The notes under the pieces are model-generated. The model had not been told where the DNA came from and made no database searches. It worked only from the letters and a program-made list of their open reading frames with translations. 46,749 bases of DNA from DASQFI01 sp035633215. Lineage in GTDB: Bacteria > Acidobacteriota > Vicinamibacteria > Vicinamibacterales > SCN-69-37. Location: contig DASQFI010000023.1 in the NCBI GenBank assembly GCA_035633215.1, positions 1 to 46,749 on the forward strand. The letters are read 5' to 3'. A program made the position numbers and the translations under genes. Positions 32,507-41,900 of this stretch are shown here, piece after piece; position 1 is the stretch's first letter, and the number at the start of each line of letters is the position of its first letter.

Positions 32507-33418
32507 ATGCGCAAGGTGATCATTCCGACGATCGCGGCCGCGATCGGATTCGCTCTGGCGTCGACGGCACTTGAAAGCCAGGGCCGCGGCGGCGCGCGCG
32601 GGGGCGCGGCAGGCCAGCGCCCGCCGGCGCTGCTGCAGAACTACATCGACTTCAGCATCACCGCGCCGCCGGCGGCGCTCGAGCTGGATCCGTTTTACAA
32701 GAAGTACACCGATGCTCACGGCATCCCCGTCGTAACGTCCGACAAGGTGCCGGATGCGGCGCTCCTGATGGCCCGCGACATCGTCAAGTTCATGCTGGCC
32801 GATCGGCCGGATCTGCGGAAGGAGCTGATCCGCAAGAAGTGGAAGATCGCGATCATGGCCGAGACCGAGGTCACGTACGACATTCCGGAGCACCGGAAAT
32901 TCCGCCCGCTGCCGAAGATCGACGATGAGCGGCTGACGCCGCAGCAGCGTGAGACGTACAACCAGCCCGGCGGCGTCGGCAGCATGACCGGGGAGCAGTA
33001 CTGGAACTCGCGCGGGCGCGGATTCGGCGGCGAGCCCAACGGCGAGAACACGACGTCCTGCGCCGAAGAGAACCTGCTCGGCTATCCCGGCACGCGCTAC
33101 TTCGGCCAGTCGATCTGCGTCCACGAGTTCTCGCACGGCATCATGCGCGGCGCCGTCTACACGGTCGATCCCGAGTACCGCAAGGCGGTGGAGGACGCGT
33201 ACGCCGCCGCGAAAAAGCAGGGCCTCACGTCCGCGCAGGGCTACCCCGGCAACAACTTCAATGAGTACTGGGCCACCGGCATCGAGGCGTATGTCTTCGG
33301 CAGCGGTCGAGATCGCGACTCGCTGATCGCGGCCGATCCAAGGCTGTACGAGCTGCTCCGGCAGGTGATCCCGGCGAGCAAGATGCCGGGGAACGTGTAC
33401 GTCGGGCGAACGCGATAG
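32507..33418 (+). CDS. Exported HExxH metallopeptidase-like protein
   Basis: 303 residues. A signal peptide (about 1-25) precedes a Gly/Arg/Pro-rich spacer. The zinc motif appears as SICVHEFSHGIMRGAVYT, an HEFSH form of HExxH, with a following DPEYRKAVEDAY and conserved NEYWATGIEAYVFGSGRDRD that could hold the third ligand. Upstream segments EVTYDIPEHRKFRPLP and PGGVGSMTGEQYWNSRGRG look conserved. Family not named with certainty; the protein probably acts as a secreted or periplasmic protease. ATG 32507 follows AGGGGG. Confidence 0.78.
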   Translation: MRKVIIPTIAAAIGFALASTALESQGRGGARGGAAGQRPPALLQNYIDFSITAPPAALELDPFYKKYTDAHGIPVVTSDKVPDAALLMARDIVKFMLADRPDLRKELIRKKWKIAIMAETEVTYDIPEHRKFRPLPKIDDERLTPQQRETYNQPGGVGSMTGEQYWNSRGRGFGGEPNGENTTSCAEENLLGYPGTRYFGQSICVHEFSHGIMRGAVYTVDPEYRKAVEDAYAAAKKQGLTSAQGYPGNNFNEYWATGIEAYVFGSGRDRDSLIAADPRLYELLRQVIPASKMPGNVYVGRTR

Positions 33419-33462
33419 TAATCAATCTGAAATCTCAATCAGGGAATCTGGAATCTGAATGG

Positions 33463-33540
33463 CAATCTGAAATCGGGGAATCTGGAATCTATCCGATTGC
33501 AGACCAGATTCCAGATTACGAGATGTCAAATTTCAGATTG
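33463..33540. terminator. Nested hairpin between convergent genes
   Basis: Outer arms CAATCTGAAAT (33463-33473) and ATTTCAGATTG (33530-33540) enclose AATCTGGAATCT (33479-33490) and AGATTCCAGATT (33506-33517). Related units AATCTGGAATCTGAA repeat at 33443-33458. It lies between two convergent genes and can end both transcripts. It also supplies the last nine residues and stop codon of the MBL-fold gene. Confidence 0.75.
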
Positions 33541-34400
33541 TCATCGATCTGAAGGCGCATCAGATCCTCGCCCCAGATGACCCGGCCGTCGAACACGCGC
33601 CGAATCTCGTGCACGATCTGCTCGCGGACGCCGGGCTGGTCGATCTGCGGCAGGAGATGCGTCAGGACCAGCGTCTTGACGCCGGCGTCCCGCGCCAGCC
33701 GCGCGTTGTCCTCGTGGTTGCCGCACGCGGCGCGGTAGGCGAGCGACGGCTCGGTGCCGCTGAAGTGATGATTCATCTGGACGAGGATGTCGCAGCCACG
33801 GGCAAGCTCGACCAGTTCCTGGCAGAACCCGCTGTCGCCTGAGTAGCAGATCGATCCTGCGTCGCTGTCAATGCGGTATGCCAGGCACTCGAGCTGGGGC
33901 TGCACGTGCGCGGCGTGGCCGACTCTCATCTTCCAACCCCGCCCATCGATGACGCTGCCCGCGTGCACTTCCGTCACGCGCGGCTCTGGACGCCGTCGCG
34001 GCAGCGACCCGCCGCGCGCCTGGAACACGTCCAGGCTGCTCTGATGCTCGACCCGCGCGCGAATGTCTGGACCGTACACCCCGTCTTCGCCGAACAGCTG
34101 CGACGTCATGCGCGCAATCGGCGCCGGGCCATAGACGTCGAGCTCAGGAATCCGATCCGCGCCCTGATCCCAGCGCTGGAGCACGAGCCGGGCGTAGTCC
34201 AGACAATGGTCGTAATGGAGATGGGTGAAGAACGCGTGGGTCACCTCCACGGCGCGCCGTCCGCTTTCGAGGAGCCGATGATGCGCCCCGGGGCCGTGGT
34301 CCAGCACGAGCACGTCGTCGCCGACGTCGACCAGATACCCGGAGCTCTGCCGGGCAAGGGAGGGCCCCGGGGTGCCTGTGCCGAGCAGCGTGATTCGCAT
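33516..34400 (-). CDS. MBL-fold hydrolase, RNase Z-like type
   Basis: 294 residues. The metallo-beta-lactamase fold opens with MRITLLGTGTPGPSLARQSS and carries the metal motif FFTHLHYDHCLDYARL. The later ICYSGDSGFCQELVELA and LVLTHLLPQID hold the remaining ligands and the RNase Z-like pattern. Such enzymes act on tRNA 3' ends or on sulfated or phosphodiester substrates; this member is not identifiable further. ATG 34400 is the start. The terminal DDNLKFDIS is encoded by the hairpin after the gene, so the native end is probably DLMRLQI. Confidence 0.88.
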   Translation of the reverse strand: MRITLLGTGTPGPSLARQSSGYLVDVGDDVLVLDHGPGAHHRLLESGRRAVEVTHAFFTHLHYDHCLDYARLVLQRWDQGADRIPELDVYGPAPIARMTSQLFGEDGVYGPDIRARVEHQSSLDVFQARGGSLPRRRPEPRVTEVHAGSVIDGRGWKMRVGHAAHVQPQLECLAYRIDSDAGSICYSGDSGFCQELVELARGCDILVQMNHHFSGTEPSLAYRAACGNHEDNARLARDAGVKTLVLTHLLPQIDQPGVREQIVHEIRRVFDGRVIWGEDLMRLQIDDNLKFDIS

Positions 34401-34560
34401 GAGTGCAGCCGTATTAGACCGTCGTCCGCTCGAATCCGAAAGCTTGTACTTGCGCCGACCGGCTGTTCACCTTGAGACCACCGCCAGGGACGAAGCTCAC
34501 CCTGCGGCCAGCCGAGAGCGCGCTCACTCTTCCGGTGGTCGGCGGAAGCCAGGCGCTCGG

Positions 34561-35820
34561 TCACGCCGCCGGCAGAATGAACAGCAGCCACGTCACGACT
34601 GGCGCCGTGACGACCATTACCGCACCCCACGCCAGCAGGCCTCGATAGACCACCTGCCGTTCGTCGTCACTGGCATTCGCGACCACGAGCGCGCCCACGG
34701 TCGAGAACGGCGTCGCGTCCACGACGGTCGCCGACAGCGCGAGCGCGGTGACCATGCCGGTCGTTCCGATCGTGCCCTGCGCCATGAACGGAGCGGCCAG
34801 CGGAATCATGGCGCCGAGAATGCCGGCGCTCGAAGCGAACGCCGAGGTGACCGCGCCCACTGCGCAGAGCAGGAGCGCAACGACGAGCGGAGTGCCCAGG
34901 GACGCGATGCCGGCGCCCACCGCGGTGACCGTACCATACCGCTGCAGCGCATTGACGTACATCACGACGCCGCAGACGAGCAGCACGACGCTCCACGCCA
35001 CAAGTTTCTCGGCACCGGCGCTCGACTTGGGAAACGCGAGATGCAGTACCGCGGCGGCGGCAAACGCGACGAACCCGATGCTCAGACCGAAACCGAGCGA
35101 GACAATGGCCACGGCGGCAAGCGCCGCCAGCGTGCACATCTGATCAATGGAGAGTGACCGACGGGTGTGTTTTGTCCCGACGGACGCGGCATCTGAATCC
35201 GAGCTGCGTTGTGCGGTTCGCCGGCGTCGCCCGCCGAACACGGCGACGATGATCGCGCCCAGGACCAGATTGTAGGCCAGGTTTCCGCCAAACAGGGTCC
35301 AGACAGACATCTCGAGGCCGCGTGACGTCACCGCCTGGTGCACGATCGCGCCCAGCACATTCAGCGGCGAGAAGTTGCCGGCGGCGGCGCCGTGCACCAC
35401 CATCAGCCCGACCATCCGCCGATCGATTTCACATCGCTCCGCCACGCGCATGGCCAACGGCGCGAGCAGTGCCACGCCGCTCGAGCCGAGCGCGCCGGCC
35501 ATCGCCGGCAGCGCGGCCAGACCGAACACGACCCAGGGGATCAACGACCGCCGCCGGCGTGCGGCGCCGACCGACTCGTCGACGATCCACTCCACCGTGC
35601 CGTTCCTGGCGGCGATCCCGAACAGATACGTCACACCCGTCAGCAGCACGAAGAGGTCCACCGGGAACCCGGAGTACATCTCGCGCGGTGTTTCACGAAC
35701 GACGAACGTGCCGATGAGAAACGTCATCACCATCGACAGGACGCCCAGGTTGATCGGCCGGAAAGTGCCGATGATGAAGATGATGACGAGGCCGGCGAGA
35801 CCGATGGCGTGGACGGACAA
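34561..35820 (-). CDS. SLC13/MatC-like dicarboxylate permease
   Basis: 419 residues, about ten to twelve helices. The N-terminus LAGLVIIFIIGTFRPINLGV and GALGSSGVALLAPLAMRVAE match the MatC N-terminal/SLC13 permease pattern, with AVTSAFASSAGILGAMIPLAAP and SATVVDATPFSTVGALV in the second half. These proteins import dicarboxylates such as malonate or succinate. The start is TTG 35820, nine bases after the DUF885 stop; no other codon would keep the first helix. It probably shares a transcript with the DUF885 gene upstream. Confidence 0.85.
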   Translation of the reverse strand: MSVHAIGLAGLVIIFIIGTFRPINLGVLSMVMTFLIGTFVVRETPREMYSGFPVDLFVLLTGVTYLFGIAARNGTVEWIVDESVGAARRRRSLIPWVVFGLAALPAMAGALGSSGVALLAPLAMRVAERCEIDRRMVGLMVVHGAAAGNFSPLNVLGAIVHQAVTSRGLEMSVWTLFGGNLAYNLVLGAIIVAVFGGRRRRTAQRSSDSDAASVGTKHTRRSLSIDQMCTLAALAAVAIVSLGFGLSIGFVAFAAAAVLHLAFPKSSAGAEKLVAWSVVLLVCGVVMYVNALQRYGTVTAVGAGIASLGTPLVVALLLCAVGAVTSAFASSAGILGAMIPLAAPFMAQGTIGTTGMVTALALSATVVDATPFSTVGALVVANASDDERQVVYRGLLAWGAVMVVTAPVVTWLLFILPAA

Positions 35821-35829
35821 AGGCGCCGG

Positions 35830-38010
35830 CTATTTGAGATTGCCGTAGAAGCGCCAGTCGAGCGGCGTCTCCGGCGTGAGCGGCTGACGGTTGACCGCGA
35901 GCCGAAGCAGAGCGATCGGCATCGAATTCTGCCGAAGGAGCTCGTCGTGAAAGGCGCGGGCGGTGATCTTCCCGGAGCCGACCAGCTCGCGGTGCAGTGA
36001 GCGCAATTGCAGCCCGCCAAGCAGATAGGCGGCCTGGTACAGCGGCGGATACGTCCCCTCGAACGATCGCCGGACCTCGGCGGTCGCGTTCTCGCGCTCG
36101 TGGCCGACGCGGTCGACGAGGTAGTCGATCGCCTCCTGCGGCGACCATTCGCCCATGTGGAAGCGGAGCGAAAAGACGATCCGCGCGCACCGGTGCATCA
36201 GCCAGAACATCGCGCCGATTCGCTCTTCTGGAGTGTCATGGAAGCCGCGGTCATACAGGATCAGCTCCCAGTAGAGCGCCCACCCTTCGCGAAAGAAGGG
36301 CGTCCGCGGCACGAGCTCCGCGCGGTAGTTGCCGAAGCGGGCACGGGTGAAGTCGTCCAGGTAATGGCCCGGAATCATCTCGTGGTGCGCGGTGGCGTGC
36401 GAAAAGGGCATGTTGTTGCCGCGCATGCTCTGGAGGCGCTGGTCGAACGTCATCGCCGTCGTGGGGTACGACACGCTGATGCGCGGTCCGCCGCGGAAGA
36501 ACGGGTTGATGAGCTGCTGCGCGGGCGTGAGCATCACCATGTGCATCGACTCGGCGCCCACCTGCGGCACGGTCAAGAGGTCATGCTTGCGCAGGTACGC
36601 CACCGCCTCGTGCATCAGATCGCGCACGACGCCGGGTTGACCACCCGGCGGCGGGTGCATCCCTTTCACGTGCTCGACGGCGCGCTTCCAGTCGTCACCG
36701 AACCCCAACCCGCGCGAGGCCTTGATCATTTCTCCTTCGACCCACGCGAACTCACGCTCCGCGAGGACGAGCAGCTCTTCCGGGGTGTACGGAATGATTT
36801 CGTCGGCCAGATCCCTAAGCAGGCCGGCCTGGCCGCGTGCCGTGCCGGGAATGCCGCTCTGGTCGGTTTTCCGCGGCGGGTTGGCGGGCAACATCGTGCC
36901 CGCACGCTCGAGCTGCAGCTGACTGGTGCGCCGGACGAAAAGGTAATCCATCTGCGCGTTCCGGCTCAATGACGCGAAGTCCAGCGTCTCGAGCGCGGCC
37001 AGCCAGCGGCGGTAGAAGTCCGCGGAGGCGCCGCCCGCGACGTCGTGGCCCGTGCGGAATCGCCGGACGATGTCGATTAATTCGTCATGCGGGAGGCGGA
37101 TCAACTCGGCGAGATCGGGTACGTCGGTTTGCCCCTTCTGAGCAATGGTCCCGTCCTCTTTTTCATGCGCTCGCGGGGCCCCACCCCCGAAGGGCGCGGA
37201 CTCGCTCTCCTCGCGCGGGAAATCGCCGAGCCACGCGGCGTAGCCCTCCAGCGCGTCGCGCAGACCTTTGTAAGAGGCAGGCACCCACCACGTGAAGAGC
37301 GGATCGTAGCCGTCGTAGAACCCGAACCACTCGTCGAGGTCGCGCCGAAGGAGCATGATGGCCGCGGCACCGCGAGTGGACAACGCGCGTGGTACTCCGG
37401 TCGATGAGAGCCGGGATCGCGTGGCCGCGATCTGTGGCGCAACCGCCGCAAGTATGCCCGCGACGCGCTGCGCGTCGATGTCCGCGATGCGAATACGCGA
37501 TTCGATCAGATCGACGAGGGGTGGCGCGAATGAAAGCAGCGGTTCGAGCGCAGTCATCGCCGCCATGTCGGCTTCAAGCTCGCGTTGGTGGTCCGCCACG
37601 GTCTTGCGGAGCACGTCGAGGTCGGTCCGCGCCGCGGCCGAGAGGGTGGACGTGTCGAGACGCGCGAGCGCGGCTTCCCAGTTCTGATCGAATCTCTTCA
37701 GGCGCGTCAATCGCGCGTGTGAGAGCGGCCGGCGATCGCCGCGTCGAAGTGGATCGTTGGCGGCCACTCCCAGCCGATCGAAGCTGCCGGCGTAGTTGGC
37801 ATCGAGCGTCTGGCGATCAAGTGAATACCGCTGCGCGACGAGCCGCAGCTCGCTCTGTTTTGGCGTCAGCAGCGGGCGAAGGTCGGCGGGAACGTCGGCG
37901 GCTTGCGGCGACAATCGCGCGTTCGCCTGCAGCAGCGGCGGCGGAATGGTGAGCACGGCCGCCGCCGCACTCGCCGCAACGATCGTTGTGATCCAGTGTC
38001 TGGAGCGCAT
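35830..38010 (-). CDS. DUF885 metallopeptidase-like exported protein
   Basis: 726 residues. A signal peptide (about 1-29) leads to a long helical protein. The DUF885 zinc motif appears as THLP-less HHEMIPGHYLDDFTRARF, with downstream FFREGWALYWELILYDRGFH. Many members are carboxypeptidase-like; the reaction here is not certain. Near residues 265-280 the sequence REESESAPFGGGAPRA is encoded by a Family B repeat (37168-37219), an in-frame insertion between domains. It is followed on the same strand by the SLC13 permease gene. Confidence 0.9.
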   Translation of the reverse strand: MRSRHWITTIVAASAAAAVLTIPPPLLQANARLSPQAADVPADLRPLLTPKQSELRLVAQRYSLDRQTLDANYAGSFDRLGVAANDPLRRGDRRPLSHARLTRLKRFDQNWEAALARLDTSTLSAAARTDLDVLRKTVADHQRELEADMAAMTALEPLLSFAPPLVDLIESRIRIADIDAQRVAGILAAVAPQIAATRSRLSSTGVPRALSTRGAAAIMLLRRDLDEWFGFYDGYDPLFTWWVPASYKGLRDALEGYAAWLGDFPREESESAPFGGGAPRAHEKEDGTIAQKGQTDVPDLAELIRLPHDELIDIVRRFRTGHDVAGGASADFYRRWLAALETLDFASLSRNAQMDYLFVRRTSQLQLERAGTMLPANPPRKTDQSGIPGTARGQAGLLRDLADEIIPYTPEELLVLAEREFAWVEGEMIKASRGLGFGDDWKRAVEHVKGMHPPPGGQPGVVRDLMHEAVAYLRKHDLLTVPQVGAESMHMVMLTPAQQLINPFFRGGPRISVSYPTTAMTFDQRLQSMRGNNMPFSHATAHHEMIPGHYLDDFTRARFGNYRAELVPRTPFFREGWALYWELILYDRGFHDTPEERIGAMFWLMHRCARIVFSLRFHMGEWSPQEAIDYLVDRVGHERENATAEVRRSFEGTYPPLYQAAYLLGGLQLRSLHRELVGSGKITARAFHDELLRQNSMPIALLRLAVNRQPLTPETPLDWRFYGNLK
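37168..37219 (-). repeat. Family B repeat inserted in the DUF885 gene
   Basis: On the minus strand it reads CGCGCGAGGAGAGCGAGTCC and ends in GGGTGGGGCCCCGCGAGCGC, a shortened Family B unit. It keeps the DUF885 frame open and encodes a Glu/Ser/Gly-rich loop with no family resemblance. Confidence 0.7.
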
Positions 38011-38019
38011 CGCCTCGGA

Positions 38020-38277
38020 TTAGTGCGCCGACATGGTCGCACACAAGGCAGACACGACCGCGGTCGAATCGACGTCGATACAAGAACTGATGGGACGATA
38101 ACCGAGGCTTCGCTCCGGGCACATCCCGCGAAGGACGTCGATCGGATCAACGCGCGAGGCGCGGCGGGCCGGCAGGTAACAGGCGGCCACGATGACGGCG
38201 GTCAGCACGGCCGACACGCTGACCATCGCAACCATGTCGACGAACGGCAGTCCAGGCGCTCGAGTGGTTTTGATGTC
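38020..38277 (-). pseudogene. MacB/FtsX-type permease C-terminal remnant
   Basis: The frame contains FVDMVAMVSVSAVLTAVIVA and then CYLPARRASRVDPIDVLRG, the C-terminal membrane helix and signature of MacB-like permeases common in Acidobacteria. Nothing upstream matches the rest of the protein, and the frame runs past its natural end into unrelated sequence. The 38011-38342 gap otherwise holds no gene. Confidence 0.75.
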
Positions 38278-38342
38278 CGACCTCCGGCACCTCCCTGTGG
38301 AAACCTGTGGAAAAGCCCCCCGTCCCCCTGTACCGTTACCCC

Positions 38343-39017
38343 ATGACTCTCACCCGACGTGAATGGCTCCGGACCAGCGCGGCTGCCGCGCCGTGGCTCC
38401 TTGCGTGGGACTGGCGGCTGATCGCGAGCGGCGACTTCGCGCAGGCACTCGTCCTGACTCCAGCCCAGACGGAGGGCCCGTTCTATCCGACGAAACTTCC
38501 GCTCGACACCGACAACGATCTGCTCGTCATCAATAACGCCATCACGCCGGCGGTGGGAGCGATCACCCAGCTCAGCGGACGCGTGCTCGATGCCGGCGGC
38601 AGCCCGATCCGGAGCGCGGTCGTCGAGATTTGGCAGGTGGATCATCACGGTGTCTATCTGCACCAGGGCAGCGCGGGCGGCGACAAGCGCGACCGCAACT
38701 TTCAGGGCTTCGGCCGGTTCGAAACCGGCTCGACGGGCGAGTACCGCTTCCGGACGATCAAACCGGTCCCGTACCCCGGGCGCACGCCGCACATTCATTT
38801 CAAGATCAAGCGCGGCGGCCGTGACATGCTGACGACGCAGTGCTACATCAAGGGCGAGCCTGGCAACGAAAAAGACGGCGTCTTGCGCGGCATCCGCGAC
38901 GAGCGCGCCCGGCAGTCCGTCCTGGTGGACTTCACGCCGATCCCGGGCAACGCGGTTGGAAGTCTGGCGGCCAAATTCGACATCGTCCTCGGCGTGACGC
39001 CCGAGACCGGTCGATAG
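38343..39017 (+). CDS. Exported intradiol ring-cleavage dioxygenase-like protein
   Basis: 224 residues. The N-terminus has a Tat-like motif (TRREWL) with a hydrophobic stretch, so it may be exported folded. The catalytic core has EGPFYP at the start, VVEIWQVDHHGVYLHQ (first iron Tyr), TGEYRFRTIKPVPYP (second Tyr) and RTPHIHFKI (two His), the four non-heme ferric ligands of protocatechuate 3,4-dioxygenase-type enzymes. These split catechols between the hydroxyls. ATG 38343 is chosen over the 36 bases upstream. It follows the permease remnant. Confidence 0.92.
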   Translation: MTLTRREWLRTSAAAAPWLLAWDWRLIASGDFAQALVLTPAQTEGPFYPTKLPLDTDNDLLVINNAITPAVGAITQLSGRVLDAGGSPIRSAVVEIWQVDHHGVYLHQGSAGGDKRDRNFQGFGRFETGSTGEYRFRTIKPVPYPGRTPHIHFKIKRGGRDMLTTQCYIKGEPGNEKDGVLRGIRDERARQSVLVDFTPIPGNAVGSLAAKFDIVLGVTPETGR

Positions 39018-39072
39018 CGGAATCCGCGCCTGTCGCGTCGACGTCGACTCTTCTGCGCATGTCAATTCGCGG

Positions 39073-39117
39073 CGGCCGTACGAGGTGGTCAGTCACATCG
39101 GTTCCGGCGGGATGGGC
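39073..39117 (+). pseudogene. Kinase N-terminal remnant (RPYEVVSHIGSGGMG)
   Basis: The frame at 39073-39117 encodes the opening of a protein kinase (PYEVVSHIGSGGMG), a paralogue of the intact kinase 160 bases downstream (PYEIVSPIGAGGMG). It is cut at the glycine loop, where a Family B repeat (39115-39190) begins. It appears to be the scrap of a second kinase copy. Confidence 0.7.
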
Positions 39118-39190
39118 GCCTGCGGCCGCCGCGCCGAGCGAGTCTGCGAGCCGAGGCGCGGCTCTAGGCGCGGGGGTGGGGCCCCGCGCC
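39115..39190 (+). repeat. Family B palindromic repeat, copy 3
   Basis: GGCGCCTGCGGCC, AGCGAGTC and GGGGGTGGGGCCCCGCG in the same order as 2662-2739 on the minus strand. It sits right at the truncated end of the kinase remnant. Confidence 0.75.
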
Positions 39191-39233
39191 ATTTCTTAAA
39201 GCAGACCCACCTCGCCCATCCCAGAGCGCACCG

Positions 39234-41900
39234 ATGGGACTGACAACCGGCACTCGCCTTGGACCATATGAGATTGTCAGTCCCATCGGCGCCGGCGGCA
39301 TGGGCGAGGTCTATCGCGCTCACGACACGCGGCTGAACCGCGACGTCGCGATCAAAGTCCTGCCGGCCAGCTTTGCCAACGATGCCGAGCGACGCGCGCG
39401 TTTCGAGCGAGAAGCGCAGGCGGTCGCGTCGTTGTCGCATCCAAACGTCCTCGCGATCCATGACACCGGCGTCCACGACGGCCAGATGTTCGTGGTCACC
39501 GAGTTGCTCGAAGGCGAGACGCTCGCCGAGCGGTTGAAGACCGGCGCGCTGCCGCTGCGCAAGGCGCTCGACACCGCGGTCCAAATCGCGCGCGGCCTGG
39601 CGGCGGCGCACGACAAGCACGTCGTCCACCGGGACCTGAAGCCCGAGAATCTCTTCCTGCTCCGCGACGGCCGCGTCAAGATTCTCGATTTCGGCCTCGC
39701 CCGGCACCTGCCGTCTGTGACCGGTGCCACCCAAACCGTGCCCGCAGCCACCGACCCGGGCGTCGTGATGGGGACGGTCGGGTACATGGCGCCGGAACAG
39801 GTGCGCGGTGAGACCGTGGACGCGAGAGCCGATCTCTTCGCGTTCGGCGCGGTGTTGTACGAAATGCTGGCTGGCCAGCGCGCGTTTCGCCGCGACACCG
39901 CCGCCGAGACGATGACGGCGATCCTGCGGGAGGATCCACCCGAGCTCCTGCAGCAGCGCGCCGATTTGTCGCCGGCGCTCGATCGGATCGTCCGGCACAG
40001 CCTGGAAAAAGATCCGTCGGAACGGTTTCAGAGCGCGCGCGACATCGCCTTCGCGCTCGAGTCGCTGTCGGGGCCTTCGCCAGTCACGAGTGCGCAGCCG
40101 CCCGTGGCGCCCGACAGACCGGCCGTGTCTCGTTCGTCGCGGGCAGCCATCTACGTAGCGATTGCCGCCATCGCGGTCGCCGCCGTCGCGCTGCTGTGGT
40201 CCTGGCGCGGAGCGTCGCCCGGCGACACGAACCGCGACGTGCCGATCTCGATCGGGGCGGCGACCCAGGTGACCGCCGACGATGGCCTCGAAATCGATTC
40301 GGCGATCTCTCCCGACGGCCGGATGCTCGCCTACTCTTCCGGAACGGCGACGTCCATGCGCGTCTTCATTCGACCGGTCGGCGGAGGCCGGACGATCACG
40401 CTCTCCGACGACCCGCAGCCTCTGGAATATCAACCACGCTGGTCGCCCGACGGCAGCCAGATCCTTTACATGACGCCGGCCGGCGCCTTCGTGGCATCGG
40501 CATTGGGCGGCAGAGGACAACGGGTCGCAGCGTCGCCGGTTGATGCGGCCAGCTGGGCGTCCGACGGCAAGCGGATTCTGATCGTGCGCGGCGACGCATT
40601 ATCTGTCATCGGCCTCAATGGCGGAGAGGAGCGGCGGCTGGGTACCGCGCGCGAGCCGCATTCCTGCTCGTGGTCGCCGAACGACAGCTGGATCGCGTGT
40701 GCGTCGGGTAATCGACCGGCCATCGTGCCGGGGCTACGCTTCGGCAACATCTCTCCGACATCGATCGTGCTGTTCCCGGCGACGGGCGGCGACGTTGTGG
40801 AGCTCACTGCGCGCACGACGCTCAATCAAAGCCCGGTGTGGTCGCCGGACGGACGTCAGCTGTATTTCGTGTCGAACCGGCAGGGCCCCCGCGACATCTA
40901 TGTAATGGATCTGACGGACGACGGACGGGTGCGCGGCGAGCCACGCCGTGTCACGACGGGTCTTGGCGTACATTCAATGGCGTTTTCCGCAAAAGGCGAG
41001 CGACTCACGTACGTCATTTACACGGCGCGCGCGAATCTCTGGTCGCTGCCGGTTCCCACACGCGGCGTGGCGGACACGACTGGCGCCAAGGTCGTCACAA
41101 CCGGCAACCAGATCATCGAGTCGGTGTCGGTGTCGCCCGACGGCCGCTGGCTCGTCTATGACTCCAATCTCCACCTCAACGCCGATATCTTCCGCGTGCC
41201 TTTTGCCGGAGGAACGGTCGAGCGCCTGACGACGGACCCGGCCGACGACTTCTCTCCGGAGCTGTCACCCGACGGCAGCGAGCTGACGTACCACTCGTGG
41301 CGCTCGGGCTCGCGTGACATCTTCGTCAAGAAAATCGACGGTGGATCGCCGCAGCAACTGACGTCGACGCCATCGCAGGAAAGCTACCCGATATGGTCGC
41401 CCGATGGCCGTGCGATCGCGTTCCTGGATCAGACGATTGAAGGCGGTTCAAGTCGCGGACTGTTCGTCATCCGCCGCGATGGTTCTGGAGCGTGGGGGCC
41501 GCCAGAGCCGCTCCGCGCGAGTATGAACTTCAAGCCGCTGTGGTCCCGTGACGGGCGATCGATCGCCTACCCGCGACGCGGCGCACTCGAGGTCATCGAC
41601 GTCGAGTCGAAAACTGTTCGGGTGGTGTATGCGCCCTCGGGACCCGCCGATCCGCCGGTCGAAAGCGTCGCCGAATCAGACGACGGCGAGACCTTGTATT
41701 TCAAGAGCCACGACGCCGAACAGCGCGCGTCGTTGTGGAGCGTGCCGTTGGCCGGCGGCCGCCCGCGGCTGCTCGTGCGTTTCAACGACCTCGCGCACCC
41801 CTCGATACGGCCGGATTTCGCGGTGGCGAAGGGCCAACTCTTCTTTACGCTCGAAGACCGACAGGCGGACATCTGGGTCGCGGAGATCGCGCGGCGGTGA
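39234..41900 (+). CDS. Ser/Thr kinase with membrane helix and PD40 beta-propeller
   Basis: 888 residues. The kinase domain (about 10-275) is canonical: GAGGMGEVYRAHD, K41 in VAIKVLP, HRDLKPEN (132-139), DFG (152-154), MAPEQ (185-189). A membrane helix (about 304-323) leads outside to a TolB/PD40 propeller (about 340-885) with blades of the form SPDGRMLAYSS, WSPDGSQILYM, SPDGSELTYHSW and WSPDGRAIAFLD. Such fused kinases are widespread in Acidobacteria; their ligands are unknown. GTG of the next gene overlaps its stop (GTGA). Confidence 0.95.
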   Translation: MGLTTGTRLGPYEIVSPIGAGGMGEVYRAHDTRLNRDVAIKVLPASFANDAERRARFEREAQAVASLSHPNVLAIHDTGVHDGQMFVVTELLEGETLAERLKTGALPLRKALDTAVQIARGLAAAHDKHVVHRDLKPENLFLLRDGRVKILDFGLARHLPSVTGATQTVPAATDPGVVMGTVGYMAPEQVRGETVDARADLFAFGAVLYEMLAGQRAFRRDTAAETMTAILREDPPELLQQRADLSPALDRIVRHSLEKDPSERFQSARDIAFALESLSGPSPVTSAQPPVAPDRPAVSRSSRAAIYVAIAAIAVAAVALLWSWRGASPGDTNRDVPISIGAATQVTADDGLEIDSAISPDGRMLAYSSGTATSMRVFIRPVGGGRTITLSDDPQPLEYQPRWSPDGSQILYMTPAGAFVASALGGRGQRVAASPVDAASWASDGKRILIVRGDALSVIGLNGGEERRLGTAREPHSCSWSPNDSWIACASGNRPAIVPGLRFGNISPTSIVLFPATGGDVVELTARTTLNQSPVWSPDGRQLYFVSNRQGPRDIYVMDLTDDGRVRGEPRRVTTGLGVHSMAFSAKGERLTYVIYTARANLWSLPVPTRGVADTTGAKVVTTGNQIIESVSVSPDGRWLVYDSNLHLNADIFRVPFAGGTVERLTTDPADDFSPELSPDGSELTYHSWRSGSRDIFVKKIDGGSPQQLTSTPSQESYPIWSPDGRAIAFLDQTIEGGSSRGLFVIRRDGSGAWGPPEPLRASMNFKPLWSRDGRSIAYPRRGALEVIDVESKTVRVVYAPSGPADPPVESVAESDDGETLYFKSHDAEQRASLWSVPLAGGRPRLLVRFNDLAHPSIRPDFAVAKGQLFFTLEDRQADIWVAEIARR

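Noticed and set aside
33422..33540. AATCTGAAATC-type repeats considered as an array
   Set aside because: They form nested inverted repeats, better explained as hairpins between convergent genes.
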